Positions 1 through 11,115 of a DNA stretch of 64,000 bases are shown one piece after another. The notes beneath the pieces are model-generated. The model worked only from the letters and a program-made list of their open reading frames with translations, was not told the origin of the DNA and did not search any database. A program made the translations under genes and the position numbers. The number at the start of each line of letters is the position of its first letter. Within the stretch, counting starts at the first letter, position 1. This DNA is from Oscarella lobularis (Eukaryota > Porifera > Homoscleromorpha > Homosclerophorida > Oscarellidae), in the NCBI RefSeq assembly GCF_947507565.1, contig NC_089187.1, positions 1,488,001 through 1,552,000 on the forward strand, given 5' to 3'.

Positions 1-438
1 GTTAACTCTGACCAAAAGATACGACGTAGATTACGAAAAATTTCGGGAAGAGGTAAAGTCTCACTTTTTGAACGCACCTGGGTTCGGCTTCGTTTGATTA
101 CGAGCAGCATTTTGACGCCAGTTGCGTTCGTTCACTAAAGTAGGAGTAAGACCCGATAGAGATTGCGAATAAAACGGTTTGTTGCTTTCTTTTTGTTAAA
201 AAAGCGACAATGATTTTCAAATTTGTTTGATCGAGTGCAACTTGTAATAATAAAGATCATTTGTGGGTAATGCATTATACCGAGCACTATCTAGTTCATC
301 TCATCATGGCCGATGTGCGTGACTTCGTTACATCTGTCCCATCTCTCTTGGACGAATCTCAGCGACTACAGCATTCATATCGTCCTTCAGCTTTAGCGAC
401 AGTTGCCGCTCGGCTTCAGCATGCTGCGGATGTACTTG

Positions 439-493
439 GTAAGTCTATTCACACGTCGATTGCTCATCGTCATTGAAGTTACTCGCAAACCAG
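439..493 (+). other. Intron 1 of the integrase-like gene
   Basis: A 55-base GT-AG intron (GTAAGT donor, ACCAG acceptor). Removing it joins codon phase 1 on both sides. It sets the intron size used elsewhere in this annotation. Confidence 0.75.
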
Positions 494-1060
494 GTGTACT
501 CCAAAGTCGAGCGACAGCTCAAGACCTCTTGGAAGCCCTATTGACATTACGGCGTGCAGTGGAGGAACAGAAAAATAAATGCGAAGAGGAACTCCGCTCC
601 ATTGACGAACTAGACGAACAATCGGCTCATCCAATAGGATTGCTCGGTACCGTTCCTGAAGCTGAAAGCACTGGAGGACGACCAAGACTTGTTGTTTCTC
701 AAGAAGCAATCGAAGAGCTATTTCGAAGTATGGGATCGTGGAGACGAGTTAGTACCGCGCTTGGAATTTCGGAGCGTACTCTACGACGACGACGTCAAGA
801 AATTGGTTGCCAATTGGATCCCAAATCTACTCCGACGTAGACGACAACGAACTAGACGCTGAGATTGCAGCGATTCTCCAACATTATCCCGATTCCGGCG
901 AGGTTCTGGTCATGGGAGCTCTAAATGCAAAAGGCGTCTACGTGCAGAGATGGCGCGTCCGACTGTCTCTTTCTAGGGTAGATCCCGTAAATCGTTCTAT
1001 TCGGAGACGAGTTCCTATTATTCGCAGAACGTACAGCGTTAGAGCACCAAACGATCTCTG

Positions 1061-1118
1061 GTTAGTTGCGCGCATGCTGATGGTTTTTTTGACAGCTGTA
1101 AATTACACAAGTTTGTAG
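1061..1118 (+). other. Intron 2 of the integrase-like gene
   Basis: A 58-base GT-AG intron. Removing it restores the WHFDGNH catalytic motif, which is strong evidence for splicing. Confidence 0.85.
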
Positions 1119-1872
1119 GCACTTCGACGGAAACCATAAGCTAATTCGATGGCGATTTGTGGTTCACGGATGCATAGATGGATATAGTCGTATGATAACG
1201 TACCTTCGCTGTGCGGATAACAATCAAGCGCAAACGGTTCTTGAGTTTTTCCAGAATGCACAGCAGAGGTACGGATTGCCATCGAGAGTGCGATGCGATC
1301 GCGGAGGGGAGAACGTGGGTGTTGCGCGCTACATGCTGGAACATCCTTTGCGTGGTATTAACAGAGCATCAGTGATCATGGGAGCTAGTGTACACAATCA
1401 GAGAATTGAGCGGCTCTGGGTTGACGTTCGACGAGTTGTCCTACAACGGTACATCAACCTTTTCCACTACCTTGAAGATACTGGCCAATTAAACTATTTA
1501 TCAGAAAAGCACCTGTTTTGTTTACACTACGTATTCCTATTGAGAATTAATGATTCTCTGGAGGGCTTTGTTGACCAATGGAATCACCACGTAGTTCGCG
1601 GGCAAGGAGGAAGGTCTCCGTATCAGATGTGGTTTACAGGTGTTTTGTGTGAGAGAGTAGACCTTGATTTTATTCCCACAGAAGATTACGGTGTAGACGA
1701 AGACGGGCCGGCTTCACTTGACGATTCTGAAGCCGCTGTCGCTGTTCCTGCAATAATCCACAATGTCGGACGAACAGCTGTAGAGAGAATTCAGCGTGAG
1801 ATCAATCCATTAGATGAAGACGGAGCTTACGGGGCAAACTTATTTTGTCATGCGGTTAGCTTGTGTAGCTAG

Positions 1873-3830
1873 TGAGTTCCAAAGTTATCTTCTTGTTTGA
1901 ACAGATTGAAATAATCTTTAGTTTCAGCATAATTCATTCGTAAATCAAAATGAATTGATGTAAATATATACATATGCATATTAATTTGTTTCCTATAAAA
2001 GAGATGACATGTCAAAGAATCAAGCTCATTCCTGGTTGAAAATTTGACATATCTGAGGAATGCGTTTATTCGTATATAATATATTATCCTTGGCGTTGTC
2101 CGGGCCGCCTCTCTGACGGTAATGACGACATGACGGGTGAATATTTTGAGGCGTTGACCATCTAAAAAACATTGTTTTAGTGGAGAGGCAATTAGCCCTA
2201 ATTAACCCTAAAGGTTGGGCTAGGGGTTTGGGCTTAGCGTTTGTAGGATGTTCAGAAGTTTAGAAGAGAGCAATAACAAAAGATGGACTAGAGAAGCAAC
2301 GTCTGCGTCGCTGAGTGGAAATCGCGATGGAGTTCGCGAGTTTCGTTACGCTACTCGTGACTTCACTCTTACCATTGCAGATGGCTTCAGAAAGCTCTGA
2401 AGAAGCCGCTTGCATGGTAGCAATACGTCCGATCGGATTCTTCTTGATGAAAAACGATAAAGAATGTCAATGTATAGCGTGCACTAGCTCTTTTTCTTAC
2501 ATCTGAACGCTAATTGCGACTTCCATAAAAGGATTTTTGCTTAAGTTGCTTTGAAAATAGATTTGAAACCACCTAGTCAATGAGTTGTGTAAATTGCAGC
2601 AAAATTGGTCGAGTTTTGTCTTCCTGGGACGAAAAGTGTCGATATCTTAGCTGCGAAGGAACGGATTCAAATGCAATTCTACGATTTTACTACTTGCCTA
2701 GGTTGACATCAAACGATGCTAGTTTGCACAGGCTGTGATTGCGCTTTCGCAATTCGAGTTCGGCTCGGTCACATTTTCTAAAGGCTTCAGCTACCTACAT
2801 ATAACACTACACGGCTTTCGCCGTTAGTCGCCAATCAAGGCAATATCGCTCATTTTTACTTCTTTTGACGTATCTAATGTAGAATTAGTAGAAAAAACTA
2901 TCTGCGCAAACATTTTTTGAATCTGACAATCCGTTCGAGAGTTATTAGCAATAAAAAACAGCAGTCCCGGATGTAAATTTCAAAAATCCATATCTTTTCC
3001 AATACATACTTTTCAAATTAAACTCATGCACAAAAAAAATTATTATTCAAGTTCATTTTGTGTTCAAAATTTCAAAATTTTTGAGCATTTTTTCGGAAAT
3101 CAATAACAGCAACATTTTACATATAATTTTAAATATTTCGAAAAATGTATTACATTTTGAGATCTTTTTTTGCAGATGTGTTGGAGGATATTTGTACGCT
3201 TTTCAAGAGCAAAGTTAATCGGTTGCAAACAGTTTATTTTGAAAAATAATTTTAAAAAATACATAAAAAATCATAAAAAATTAAAAATTTCTACAACTAC
3301 TCTTTTTCATCCTAAGACCCTGAGAAAAATAACAGAGAAGAGATTGAGACATGTAAATTCAAAAAGGTCTCTACAGCTTACTGATTTTCTTCGCAGCCGA
3401 CAGACGGCTGCTAAGACGTTCCTTCAAAGCCTTTTGCATCGCCTTATCCGCCTACGAAGTCAGAAAATATCTGTCAGAGAGACAGAATCGCTCGAGTTTC
3501 TACTTCCGGTTCGGATTGCGAGCGATTCGTCCCCGAAACATAACCTACGCGCTATGGGGAAGCGAAAAACACGATCTAGAGCGATTCTAACCCATTTCGG
3601 AGGCCAGCGACGAGCTGCCGAAGGGAAACTCCCCCGCAGCTCGCCTTTCTCGAACTCGGCCAATCGCTCTCAAAACTCACCTTACGGTCGGAGCGTTCGA
3701 TTCGATCGTCGTTGGGCGAGCGGTCGACTTCGCTTCGTCCGCCTCTCAGAATCCTTCTGTATAGCGCACGCGAAACGTAGAGGAAAGCCTATTCTAACGT
3801 TCCAAACATGTAAACGCGTGCATGCTGAGC
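1873..3830. other. Non-coding stretch, no gene recognised
   Basis: AT-rich, with short chance open frames only. From 2,900 to 3,350 it is especially A/T rich. The 3,350-3,830 part is GC richer and open in overlapping frames on both strands, with no recognisable protein motif. No RNA gene was seen. Confidence 0.5.
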
Positions 3831-3834
3831 CTAC

Positions 3835-4460
3835 TATTTATATATATGAGTCCCTCAGAGTTTTATATATATGAGTTCCTGAGACTTTTATATATACGAC
3901 CGTTGACTTTATATATATATATATGAGTCCCTCAGACTTTTATATATATTCGACCGTTGACTTTTATATATATATGTGAGTCCCTCAGACTTTATATATA
4001 TTCGACCGTTGACTTTTATATATATATGAGTCCCTCAGACTTTTATATATATTCGACCGTTGACTTATATATATATATATATGTGAGTCCCTCAGACTTT
4101 ATATATATTCGACCATTGACTTTTATATATATCAGTCCCTCAGACTTTATATATATACGACCGTCGACTTTTATATATATATATATGTGTCCCTCGCACT
4201 TTTATATATATTCGACCGTTGACTTTATATATATGAGACTCTCAGACTTTTATATATATTCGACCGTTGACTTTTATATATATCAGTCCCTCAGACTTTA
4301 TATATATACGACCGTCGACTTTTATATATATATGAGTCCCTCGCACTTTTATATGTATTCGACCGTTGACTTTATATATATGAGTCTCTCAGATTTTTAT
4401 ATATATACGACCGTTGACTTTTATATATATATGAGTCTGTCACACTTTATATATGCATAG
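3835..4460. repeat. TA-rich minisatellite with two alternating words
   Basis: The words gtccctcagacttt and ttcgaccgttgacttt alternate, separated by TATATA runs of variable length. The unit is about 55-60 bp and repeats roughly ten times. The long open frame across it on the plus strand (3,957-4,460) is a by-product of the repeat and is not a gene. TA-rich sequence continues to about 4,560. Confidence 0.9.
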
Positions 4461-4552
4461 CTTATTTTTTTATATATATACGTAGGCAACTAAATATATA
4501 TGAGACGTTTTCCTTATATATACTGTATATTTTTATATATATTACACTTTAT

Positions 4553-6015
4553 TTATATATATATCTGTACTTCGTTATTTATACTTTTGTCCCCTTTGGC
4601 GTTCCATAGTGGGCGGATGTCGGTGTCCGCCAGCTGGTCTTCAAAATAGGTTTCAATGGAACTGAAATATTCGCCAGGAACGTTCTTCAAATTGACAAGA
4701 GTTGCTATTGTTCCAGTTACAAGAGGCTGCCCCAAGCCGTAATTGAGGTTTCCTCTTTGCATTGAGCGAGAAAGCAACGCCAATGGCGGCAATACGTCGC
4801 TTAGAGTAAGGAGAATAGGAACAAAATCACTTTTTTTCATGAAAGTGACCAAGCCAAGGGCCTGACGATCGCGTCCTTCTGCTCCTCTCGCTCTAGGCTG
4901 CATAGAACTGCTGGAAGACAGCGCCGAAGATTAGACACAGCTTTCTCATGCGATAGCCAGCGAACATCCTTTGCCTGCGTGAGTTTTAATCTAGGATTGT
5001 TTAAAAAATCTTGTATATTTTTTAATCCAGCCATGCGTACTCCAGAGTACGAGTAGAAACGATACATTTGCCCAAGAATTGCTTGGAATTTTTTGACTGA
5101 CGGTATTTCGTCAGCTGCTTGTGCTGCTGCTAAAGCAAGCCTGTGAGCAACGCAGTGGTTTGATACCAGCCACGGAACCTCAGCTTTCAATAGAGCAGTA
5201 ACACCGCGATGGCGACCTATCATAACTGAGGCGCCATCGCTGCCAAAAGCAACTAACTTCTTTAGATTGACACCACAATTGTTGCAGACCTTTTCTAGAG
5301 CCGCCATAATCGACGAAGCGGTTCCATCCTTTACCTCCACCATACCAATGAAAGCGGTTTGTATTTCCCTATTACTGTTCAAATATCTTGCATATACTAT
5401 TACTTCTTTTATAACCGACACGTCTGTGGTTTCGTCAGCCATAAGCGAGAAGAATGGTGATCGCCTCAGGTCCTCCAAATTTTATTTCTGACTGTTGCTG
5501 ACACAGCTTCCATGAATTTCTCCGATGTGTAGTGGGCATTTCTTCCGAGATCCAAATCTTTCAGATACGTCGCTCCCAAGCTAATGGCCAAATCTCGCAG
5601 GGACGAAAATTGTGTTGTGTGGGCCACCTCTTCCTTGCAGAGCCAATACATGCAACGCATCGCTCCGATCATCGCTTTCCGTTCAGCACTTACGACGTGA
5701 GAGAACGCCTGTCTTATGCCACCAGTTGCTTTGCTCGATGCTAAAGTGGCTTCCATCTCTACCGCCGACTGATGAGAAGCGGACGAAGCGTGTGCCCGCA
5801 GAGCTTGCCTTGTCAAGTTTAAGCAAGGAACGTCCACCCAAAAGCATCCGTCTTTCTCGACACCCAAGTCGCACCAGGGAAAATCGGTTGACCACTGCTT
5901 GTCGAAGCCGGTCTTTCGGTGCTTTGACCGATGGTCCAGCACCTTCCATTGTGTTAGAATGGCGTTTTGTGGCGTGCGAAGACATCGGAGAGGAGACAGG
6001 AGATACGGGAATCAA
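4553..6015 (-). pseudogene. hAT-like transposase relic (TTF-type zinc finger, RNase H core)
   Basis: Read on the minus strand, the N-terminal part has FPWCDLG, a cysteine and then LRAHASSASHQ, a degenerate TTF/BED-like zinc finger. Next comes an RNase H-like core with SPFFSLMADETTDVS (first Asp), FGSDGASVM (second Asp), SNHCVAHRLALA and DVRWLSHEKAV. These are hallmarks of hAT-derived proteins of the ZNF862/KIAA1586 type. The frame changes near 5,930, near 5,470 and near 4,868, so no full protein is made. The C-terminal hAT dimerisation region is absent; the frame ends at 4,553 at the edge of the TA-rich minisatellite. No terminal repeats were found. Catalytic aspartates are present but the reading frame is broken. 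Confidence 0.75.
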
Positions 6016-6180
6016 CGTAGGCTCTTTAATATTAATATTCTAACTAGTCCTAAGCTCCAGGCACTGGCAGGCAGAATTTCAGTTCTGATACCCGCTCTTC
6101 CTATTCGCTCTCTTAGCAGCCTTCAGCTTAAATCTTAGCGGCCTTAGCGGCTTTAGGTTTTAGCTTAGCGGCCTCAGATC

Positions 6181-6205
6181 GAAGCTTAGCGGGCCGCTAA
6201 GCTTC
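6181..6205. repeat. 25-base palindrome (11-bp stem, 3-base loop)
   Basis: GAAGCTTAGCG and CGCTAAGCTTC flank GGC. It follows a run of TTAGCGGCCT-like words (6,118-6,180). It may be a decayed transposon end or a cruciform; no function is claimed. Confidence 0.7.
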
Positions 6206-6539
6206 AATGTATCTGGGGAGAACACTGGGCTCCACCTTCTCGATTTGCAATTTCGTTACACTAATACGAAAATCGAAGAGAGAAGAGTCGAAGGAAGATT
6301 TGCTCTCTATGCCGATTAAATCAGAGAGAATTCCGACTATCTGAGGTTCGGCGATACGGTCTTACGTGGTGCCGTTTCCTAGCGTCTCCAGAAGAGAGAC
6401 TAGAACCGCATTAGCATCGTCCAACTGAGAAAAACAACCTAATTAATAAAGATAATTATCGTGTTGTGATTTAGGCCCCAGCTTGAAAAGACGCTGATTC
6501 CATTGATGATTCATCCAATTAAATTGGAGGCATCTGGGA

Positions 6540-6990
6540 TACTCAGCTCTCAATAAAGCCAGGTCCAATAGAGATGCATCTATTTAAAAGAGATGCATCC
6601 GGGACCAATAGTGTTGCATATATTTAAAAAAGAGATGCATCCGGGTCTATTTAGTGATGCAAAGAAAAAGAGCCAGGCTCTCTATTATAGCTAGATGCAT
6701 CTTTAACAATCAAAGTGATTAGAGTCTTCGTTCAGAAGAGAGAACGATGGCGTAGGCCTTCGTTCAGACTACGCCATCGTTCAGAAGAGAGAACGATGGC
6801 GAAGGCCTTCGTTCAGAAGAGAGAACGATGGCGAAGGTTTTCGTTCAGAAGAGAGAACGATGGCGAAGGCCTTCTATCTTTGATTTTGAGGGACGCATCT
6901 CCCTATATTAGAGAGCGGGGTCCCTATCCTTGATTTTGAGGGATGCATCTTTATATTAGAAAGCGGGGTTCCTATCTTCTATTCTGAGGA
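6540..6990. repeat. Cluster of short tandem repeats
   Basis: Three sets are present: agatgcatccggg-type repeats with TTTAAAA (6,570-6,660); a 33-bp unit containing agagagaacgatggcg (about four copies, 6,725-6,875, the first partly inverted); and a unit near 57 bp with ttgattttgagg and gcatct (three copies, 6,882-6,990). All are non-coding. Confidence 0.75.
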
Positions 6991-7234
6991 ATGCATCTCA
7001 TTAAGTCAATGTACCGTACATTCAAGCAATGTACATTACCTCGTTTATCATTCGCTTGTACGAGAAAGCAATGGATTTGGGCGCAAAATGAATTATAACA
7101 CTGTGGAAAGCTTCTAAATTTGACGTTTGATATTTAGTAGACAGCATGCCTTTGTCTTTGACAAACAGCTTCTTTTCAATCAGCTGCCTCACATTCACAC
7201 TTGCTTTCGTATCTATTAAAGAGAAGCGCTATAT

Positions 7235-7936
7235 ATAGTTCCGATTGTAAGATAAGTGTGTCTCACAATGACGAAACATTTTCTTCTTCCTTTCTTCAGT
7301 CGACAGTCGCTTATGTTGACATTTTTGGAAATTTCCGCCGTGCCCTGTGTGAATATCGGGTGTATGATTGGCAATAGAGAGCCACTTCGATCTAATATCC
7401 TCTATCCTCTGCGCTTCCGTTTTCCGTTGAAAGAGCTGACCAGTATAAACGATTGACAAAACTTTTTATCCAGTCTCCAGCAAGTACTCAGTCTTTCTCC
7501 ATGGCGAGTTTTTCAGCTTTATTTCGTAAGGCTAAATTAAATAATTGATATGCCGTTTCCTATGCTTTGTTTGTACCTTTCGCCATGTGCCATACGTCGT
7601 AGTTGTGCCTCGTCTCAGGCATGTTTTCTCTAATCCATTTGGCAATCTGCCTGTGCCTGTCCGTGATAATGTTCTTAATTTGCACATTGTTTTCGCTTAG
7701 AAGCTTGACAGATCTAACAAGACCCTCTTTTTCCATGTGATAACTGCATTTTACTTCATTGCTCTGAAAAACGTCAAAAGTAATTATCTTTTAAAAGTTC
7801 TGCCATCCTCATCACCTCAACCAACTGGATGTCCAGGACTGCATTTCTCTCAGCATCGAGTAGCGTGTATGTTCCGAATTTTACACAGTGGCCCCGACTA
7901 TCTGCCTTGCCATCACCTGACACTCCAAAGAAAGAA
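7235..7936 (-). pseudogene. THAP/Kolobok-like transposase relic, three exons
   Basis: Minus-strand exon A (about 7,936-7,816) reads GVSGDGKADSRGHCVKFGTY and ends DIQLVE. After an intron at 7,815-7,764 (gtgatg...cag), exon B (7,763-7,577) reads SNEVKCSYHMEKEGLVRS, then IITDRHRQIAKWI and NYDVWHMAK. After an intron at 7,576-7,532, exon C reads ALRNKAEKLAMEKD and then stops. A last block, WLSIANHTPDIHTGHGG, lies in another frame. These motifs belong to a large family of THAP-type, probably Kolobok-like, transposases in fish, cnidarians and sponges; the superfamily name is my inference. In-frame stops and a frameshift after exon B show a dead copy. The N-terminal half is missing. Confidence 0.65.
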
Positions 7937-8089
7937 GAGCTCTAGCCTAACGCTAAACCCAACTTACGCCGACCCGGTGCCGCGATCGGTGTTTAAGGGT
8001 CAAGGTTGGGTTGGGGTTAGGCATAGTGGAGTTGCTCGTTAGCGAACTTGTAGCGCACGCTGCGTTACACCGTAGCGCGCGGGACCTAC

Positions 8090-8119
8090 AGGACGAATAG
8101 CAGTTATGCTATTTGTCCT
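8090..8119. repeat. Short hairpin
   Basis: AGGACGAATAGCA, four bases, then TGCTATTTGTCCT: a 13-bp stem with one G-T type mismatch. It lies in a 200-base non-coding stretch. Its function is unknown. Confidence 0.5.
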
Positions 8120-8193
8120 TCTTCAGGACGGATAGCCACGGCCTAATTAATAAGCTAAAACACTCTAAAATACTCAGAATAACTTAACTAAAC

Positions 8194-8660
8194 TTAACTA
8201 AGAAAAACGTCAAAAACTGTTATATGAGTTTTACGTTTGACCTTTCGTGAAGACAAACCTTCTCCCTCTTCTTCACTTTCATCAGGCTTCATCATACGGG
8301 CTAGATATTTAACCGATACCTTGCCTACCTTGCCTCCCTCTTCTTCAATTTTATCTTTCTTCATCACAACGGCTACTTTTGGCGGATGTTCAGGCGATAA
8401 CTCTCCTCCCTCTTCTTCACTTTCATCTTTCTTCATCAGACGGGCTAGATGTTCAAGCAATACCTCGCCTCCCTTGCCTTCCTCTTCTTCACTTTCATCT
8501 TTCTTCATCACAACGTCTACTTTTGGCGGATATTCAGGCGTCGCCTCCCTCTTCTTCGCAATCTTTCTTCATCAGACGGGCTATATATTCTTGCCTTCGT
8601 TTCCTCCCTCTTCTTCACTTTCATCTGTCTTCAACACAACGGCTATGGGAGAGTAGGACA
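8194..8660 (-). repeat. Minisatellite encoding an acidic peptide repeat
   Basis: On the minus strand a unit of about 65-75 bp reads MKKDESEEEGG... and is repeated four to six times with drift. The plus strand shows it as cctcttcttcactttcatc. One frame (8,511-8,194) stays open for 105 residues with K-rich and E-rich blocks. Upstream units contain stops (8,540-8,656). It could be the tail of a repeat protein or simply a satellite; I favour a decayed repeat. Confidence 0.6.
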
Positions 8661-9600
8661 CAGTGGTGTGCGATTGATCAAATCCCGACTGAAACATCAT
8701 CGAACTGATGTACTTGCGGCCGTCCATGATGTCGATTATCCGGGAAGGTCGTTGCCCGTATATCTAAGCCATTCTTTTCAGGGTTTGCGCTCCATGCACC
8801 TAAACGAATGAACGGATTGAAACCAGCGATTGACAGTATTATTGCTCCATGATAGGGCTTTCGAACGAGCTATGGCACGTCTAGATGTACGTGCCGGCAT
8901 CGCGGAGAACGGTCGGCCGTTTTATCATCAGTACGTGCGTTCCATCATGCGTGACGCGTACCACTTCCGCTTTACCCGCCCTTCACTCTGCGAACGCCTA
9001 GCTGCTAGAGCTGATATTGCACACGCTAGTTTGTGGTATGTATTCGTGAAAAAGCCGCTTCGCAATCTCTCTTCTTTTGGCCGGGATAGGTGTTCCATAG
9101 TACATGTCGTTCCATATTCGATACGGGACTCTACTGATGAATGAAGCGGTTTTCTACGCAAAAACGGAGTTTCGCGCTCTGTTCGACGTCGATTGGGATT
9201 GTAAGGTAAGTACATAATAGTTTTGGGTATTTCGAACCGACGAAAAAGAACGGATTGTCGAGAAAAGCGAAATAGCGTTTACGAAGATCGGCGCGGTCTT
9301 CGAAACGTCTTTTTTTTCTTTTCGAATTGTTACGACACGATGCGTACGTAACGTTTCGACTCGTTTCGCATCGTTTTACCATCGTTTCGACGTGCGAGAA
9401 AAGCGTTTTTGCGCGAATGTAGCGCGCGCTGTACGAAGAACGGCACGTCGTACGCCGTCGAGTGCCGGCAAACCGTAGACCATAGGAAATATATTAGCTT
9501 TCGATCGCCGTATCGTTTGTCGTCATCAAACAGTCCCAAACTAAGCCGAATGTCTTATAATGGCATCTAGATTACTAATTTAACGGCGGTTTCAGCTATA
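8661..9600. other. No recognised gene
   Basis: Open frames exist on both strands (for example 8,830-9,144 plus and 9,131-9,539 minus). They overlap one another, and none shows a motif I recognise. The 9,240-9,540 part is rich in CG-containing words such as cgtttcga. Confidence 0.4.
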
Positions 9601-9641
9601 ATTAAAAGAAACAAGTTCTAATATGGCGCGTGGAATATGCC

Positions 9642-9732
9642 AAAAGGTTGGGATCGTTAGTTTGGGTTGAGATCGTGAGTTTGGGTTGAGATCGTTAGTT
9701 TGGGTTGGGAACGTCAGTTTGGGATGGGATCG
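9642..9732. repeat. Left arm: about five copies of the inverted 19-bp unit
   Basis: The unit is gggttgagatcgttagttt. It is inverted relative to the 10,841-11,085 array. Outer copies are the best conserved. Confidence 0.85.
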
Positions 9733-10840
9733 CGCGCCCTGGCGTGAGGGGAACTAGACATCACATCGGATTGAAGGTCTTTGTCGTCTTTTATGCCTGA
9801 GAGCGTGCGCGCCAATAATTTCAATACTTTGCATCTGTAATTTTGACAACGACTAATGGCATGCACAACACTACGGTACTTGCAAGGAACCACAGATAAT
9901 ACGAACGACAGTAACCATATAATCCTTCTAGCAGAAGTACGTATCGTTTCGTCAACATCATGTCAGACCAAAGCCGCCATGATTTTGAAAGGCAAACACC
10001 AACCTGTCGCGAAAGATCTCGTAGCTTTCGTACGTAGTTGTTATCGTAAATGTGCTCAGACACGTCTTCGCTGTAGGATATACATCTTCGGCACTGAAGA
10101 ACAGTGTCGGCGTATTTGTCAATCCGACGACTGGCAGTGCTGCAGCTCCCGTGAAGAACGAAAAGAGGTCGCCTAGAGCAAGATTGGGTATGCGGCCGCC
10201 TAAGAGATAACAGTACTAATTATCGCTGAAAAGTACTTTGAAAACACCTTCTATTTCGTCCAGCAAGTCAAAAAAATTCATGAAAGCTTCTTCTTCTTTC
10301 CTTCTCGCTTCTTTGCTCTCTTCCTTTGGCGTGAATTTCACTTCCATCAATTTTCTGAGTTTTTCTGCGCAACAGAAATGAATTTCCAAGAATCTCTACA
10401 TCAGAAACATACTTGCTGTCATTTTCTTTTCTTCATTGAAACAAAGGTAGGCGAACGCACTATCCGTTGACCCACGCACAAACTCGAGAAATCCTGAAAA
10501 AGTTTGAAGTCATCGTTAGGAAATTTCTACTATTGTACGTCGTTAATGACCTAATAATTCTAAACCAGCGATCAGCTGATCGAGCTCTGCTTTTATGCAC
10601 AGGATGGAGAAGTGCAAAACAGCAAGCCGGATAAGCTTTTCTTTGCCCTCCATTCAAATGTTGGCTAAAGCTCGTTTGTTGCCGCACTCTGCCATGATGT
10701 CGATGGCTTCGTCTGTTGACAGCGACACTGCCGTGAAAGTGCGACGACAAGCAAGTTAGCGTCGGCCATATTGGTTACAATCGCACAAACAACTACAATT
10801 TATGTTCTACTGTTTGTATTATATGTTTTTCTTACTCCAA

Positions 10841-11085
10841 CTAACGATCCAAACCCAAACTCACTATCCCAACCCAAACTCACAATCCCAACCCAAACTC
10901 ACAATCCCAACCCAAACTCACGATCCCAACCCAAACTCACGATCCCAACCCAAACTCACGCTCCCAACCCAAACTCACGTTCCCAACCCAAACTAACGTT
11001 CCCAACCCAAACTCACGTTCCCACCCAAACTAACGATCTCAACCCAAACTTACGATCTCAACCCAAACTAACGATCCCAACCTTT
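10841..11085. repeat. Right arm: 13 copies of a 19-bp unit
   Basis: The unit is aacccaaactcacgatccc with variants at the cac/taa and gat/gtt/aat positions. Variants nearest the outer end (taacgat) match the outer units of the left arm best. Confidence 0.9.
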
Positions 11086-11115
11086 TGGCATATTTCACGC
11101 GCTATATTCTAACGC

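Larger units (their letters stand above)
306..1872 (+). pseudogene. Integrase-core (DDE, retroviral-integrase-like) gene, spliced, one frameshift
   Basis: Three exons are visible. Exon 1 starts at the ATG at 306. Intron 1 is 439-493 (gtaagt...cag) and intron 2 is 1061-1118 (gttagt...tag); both join in phase. Joining across intron 2 restores [13 protein letters not shown], the first catalytic Asp of the integrase core, followed by [22 protein letters not shown] (second Asp) and [11 protein letters not shown] (Glu region). Upstream lie a GGRPRL linker and a helix-turn-helix read as LGISERTLRRRR. The layout matches a family of integrase-core proteins common in cnidarians, sponges and fish, which are mobile-element derived. 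Between about 806 and 833 the frame must change by one base, because the first frame ends in TAG at 838 while the next frame carries DVDDNELDAEI. It is therefore a slightly broken copy or holds an assembly indel. The family call is from memory of conserved motifs. Confidence 0.75.
9614..11115. mobile_element. Foldback-type element with 19-bp arrays as inverted arms
   Basis: The left end (aatatgccaaaaggttggga near 9,632-9,651) is inverted at the right end (11,073-11,092). Each arm is a tandem array of one 19-bp unit. The left arm (about 9,642-9,732) has about five units of gatcgttagtttgggttg-like sequence. The right arm (10,841-11,085) has 13 units of the complement, aacccaaactcacgatccc. The arms are of unequal length, as in foldback elements. 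The outer ends also match imperfectly (gttctaatat and gttagaatat). No target duplication could be fixed. The 1.1-kb loop holds open frames with no known motif. Confidence 0.75.

Noticed and set aside
3170-3874. 234-codon open frame
   Set aside because: Its first third is A/T-run translation (K, N rich); the rest overlaps an open frame on the other strand. No motif.
3957-4460. 167-codon open frame
   Set aside because: It lies entirely within the TA-rich minisatellite and reads as FIYMSPSDFYIY repeats.
6715-6933. 72-codon frame with repeated FVQKRERWRR
   Set aside because: Translation of a 33-bp tandem repeat.
10802-11112. Proline/asparagine-rich repeat protein frames
   Set aside because: They are translations of the 19-bp array in two frames.
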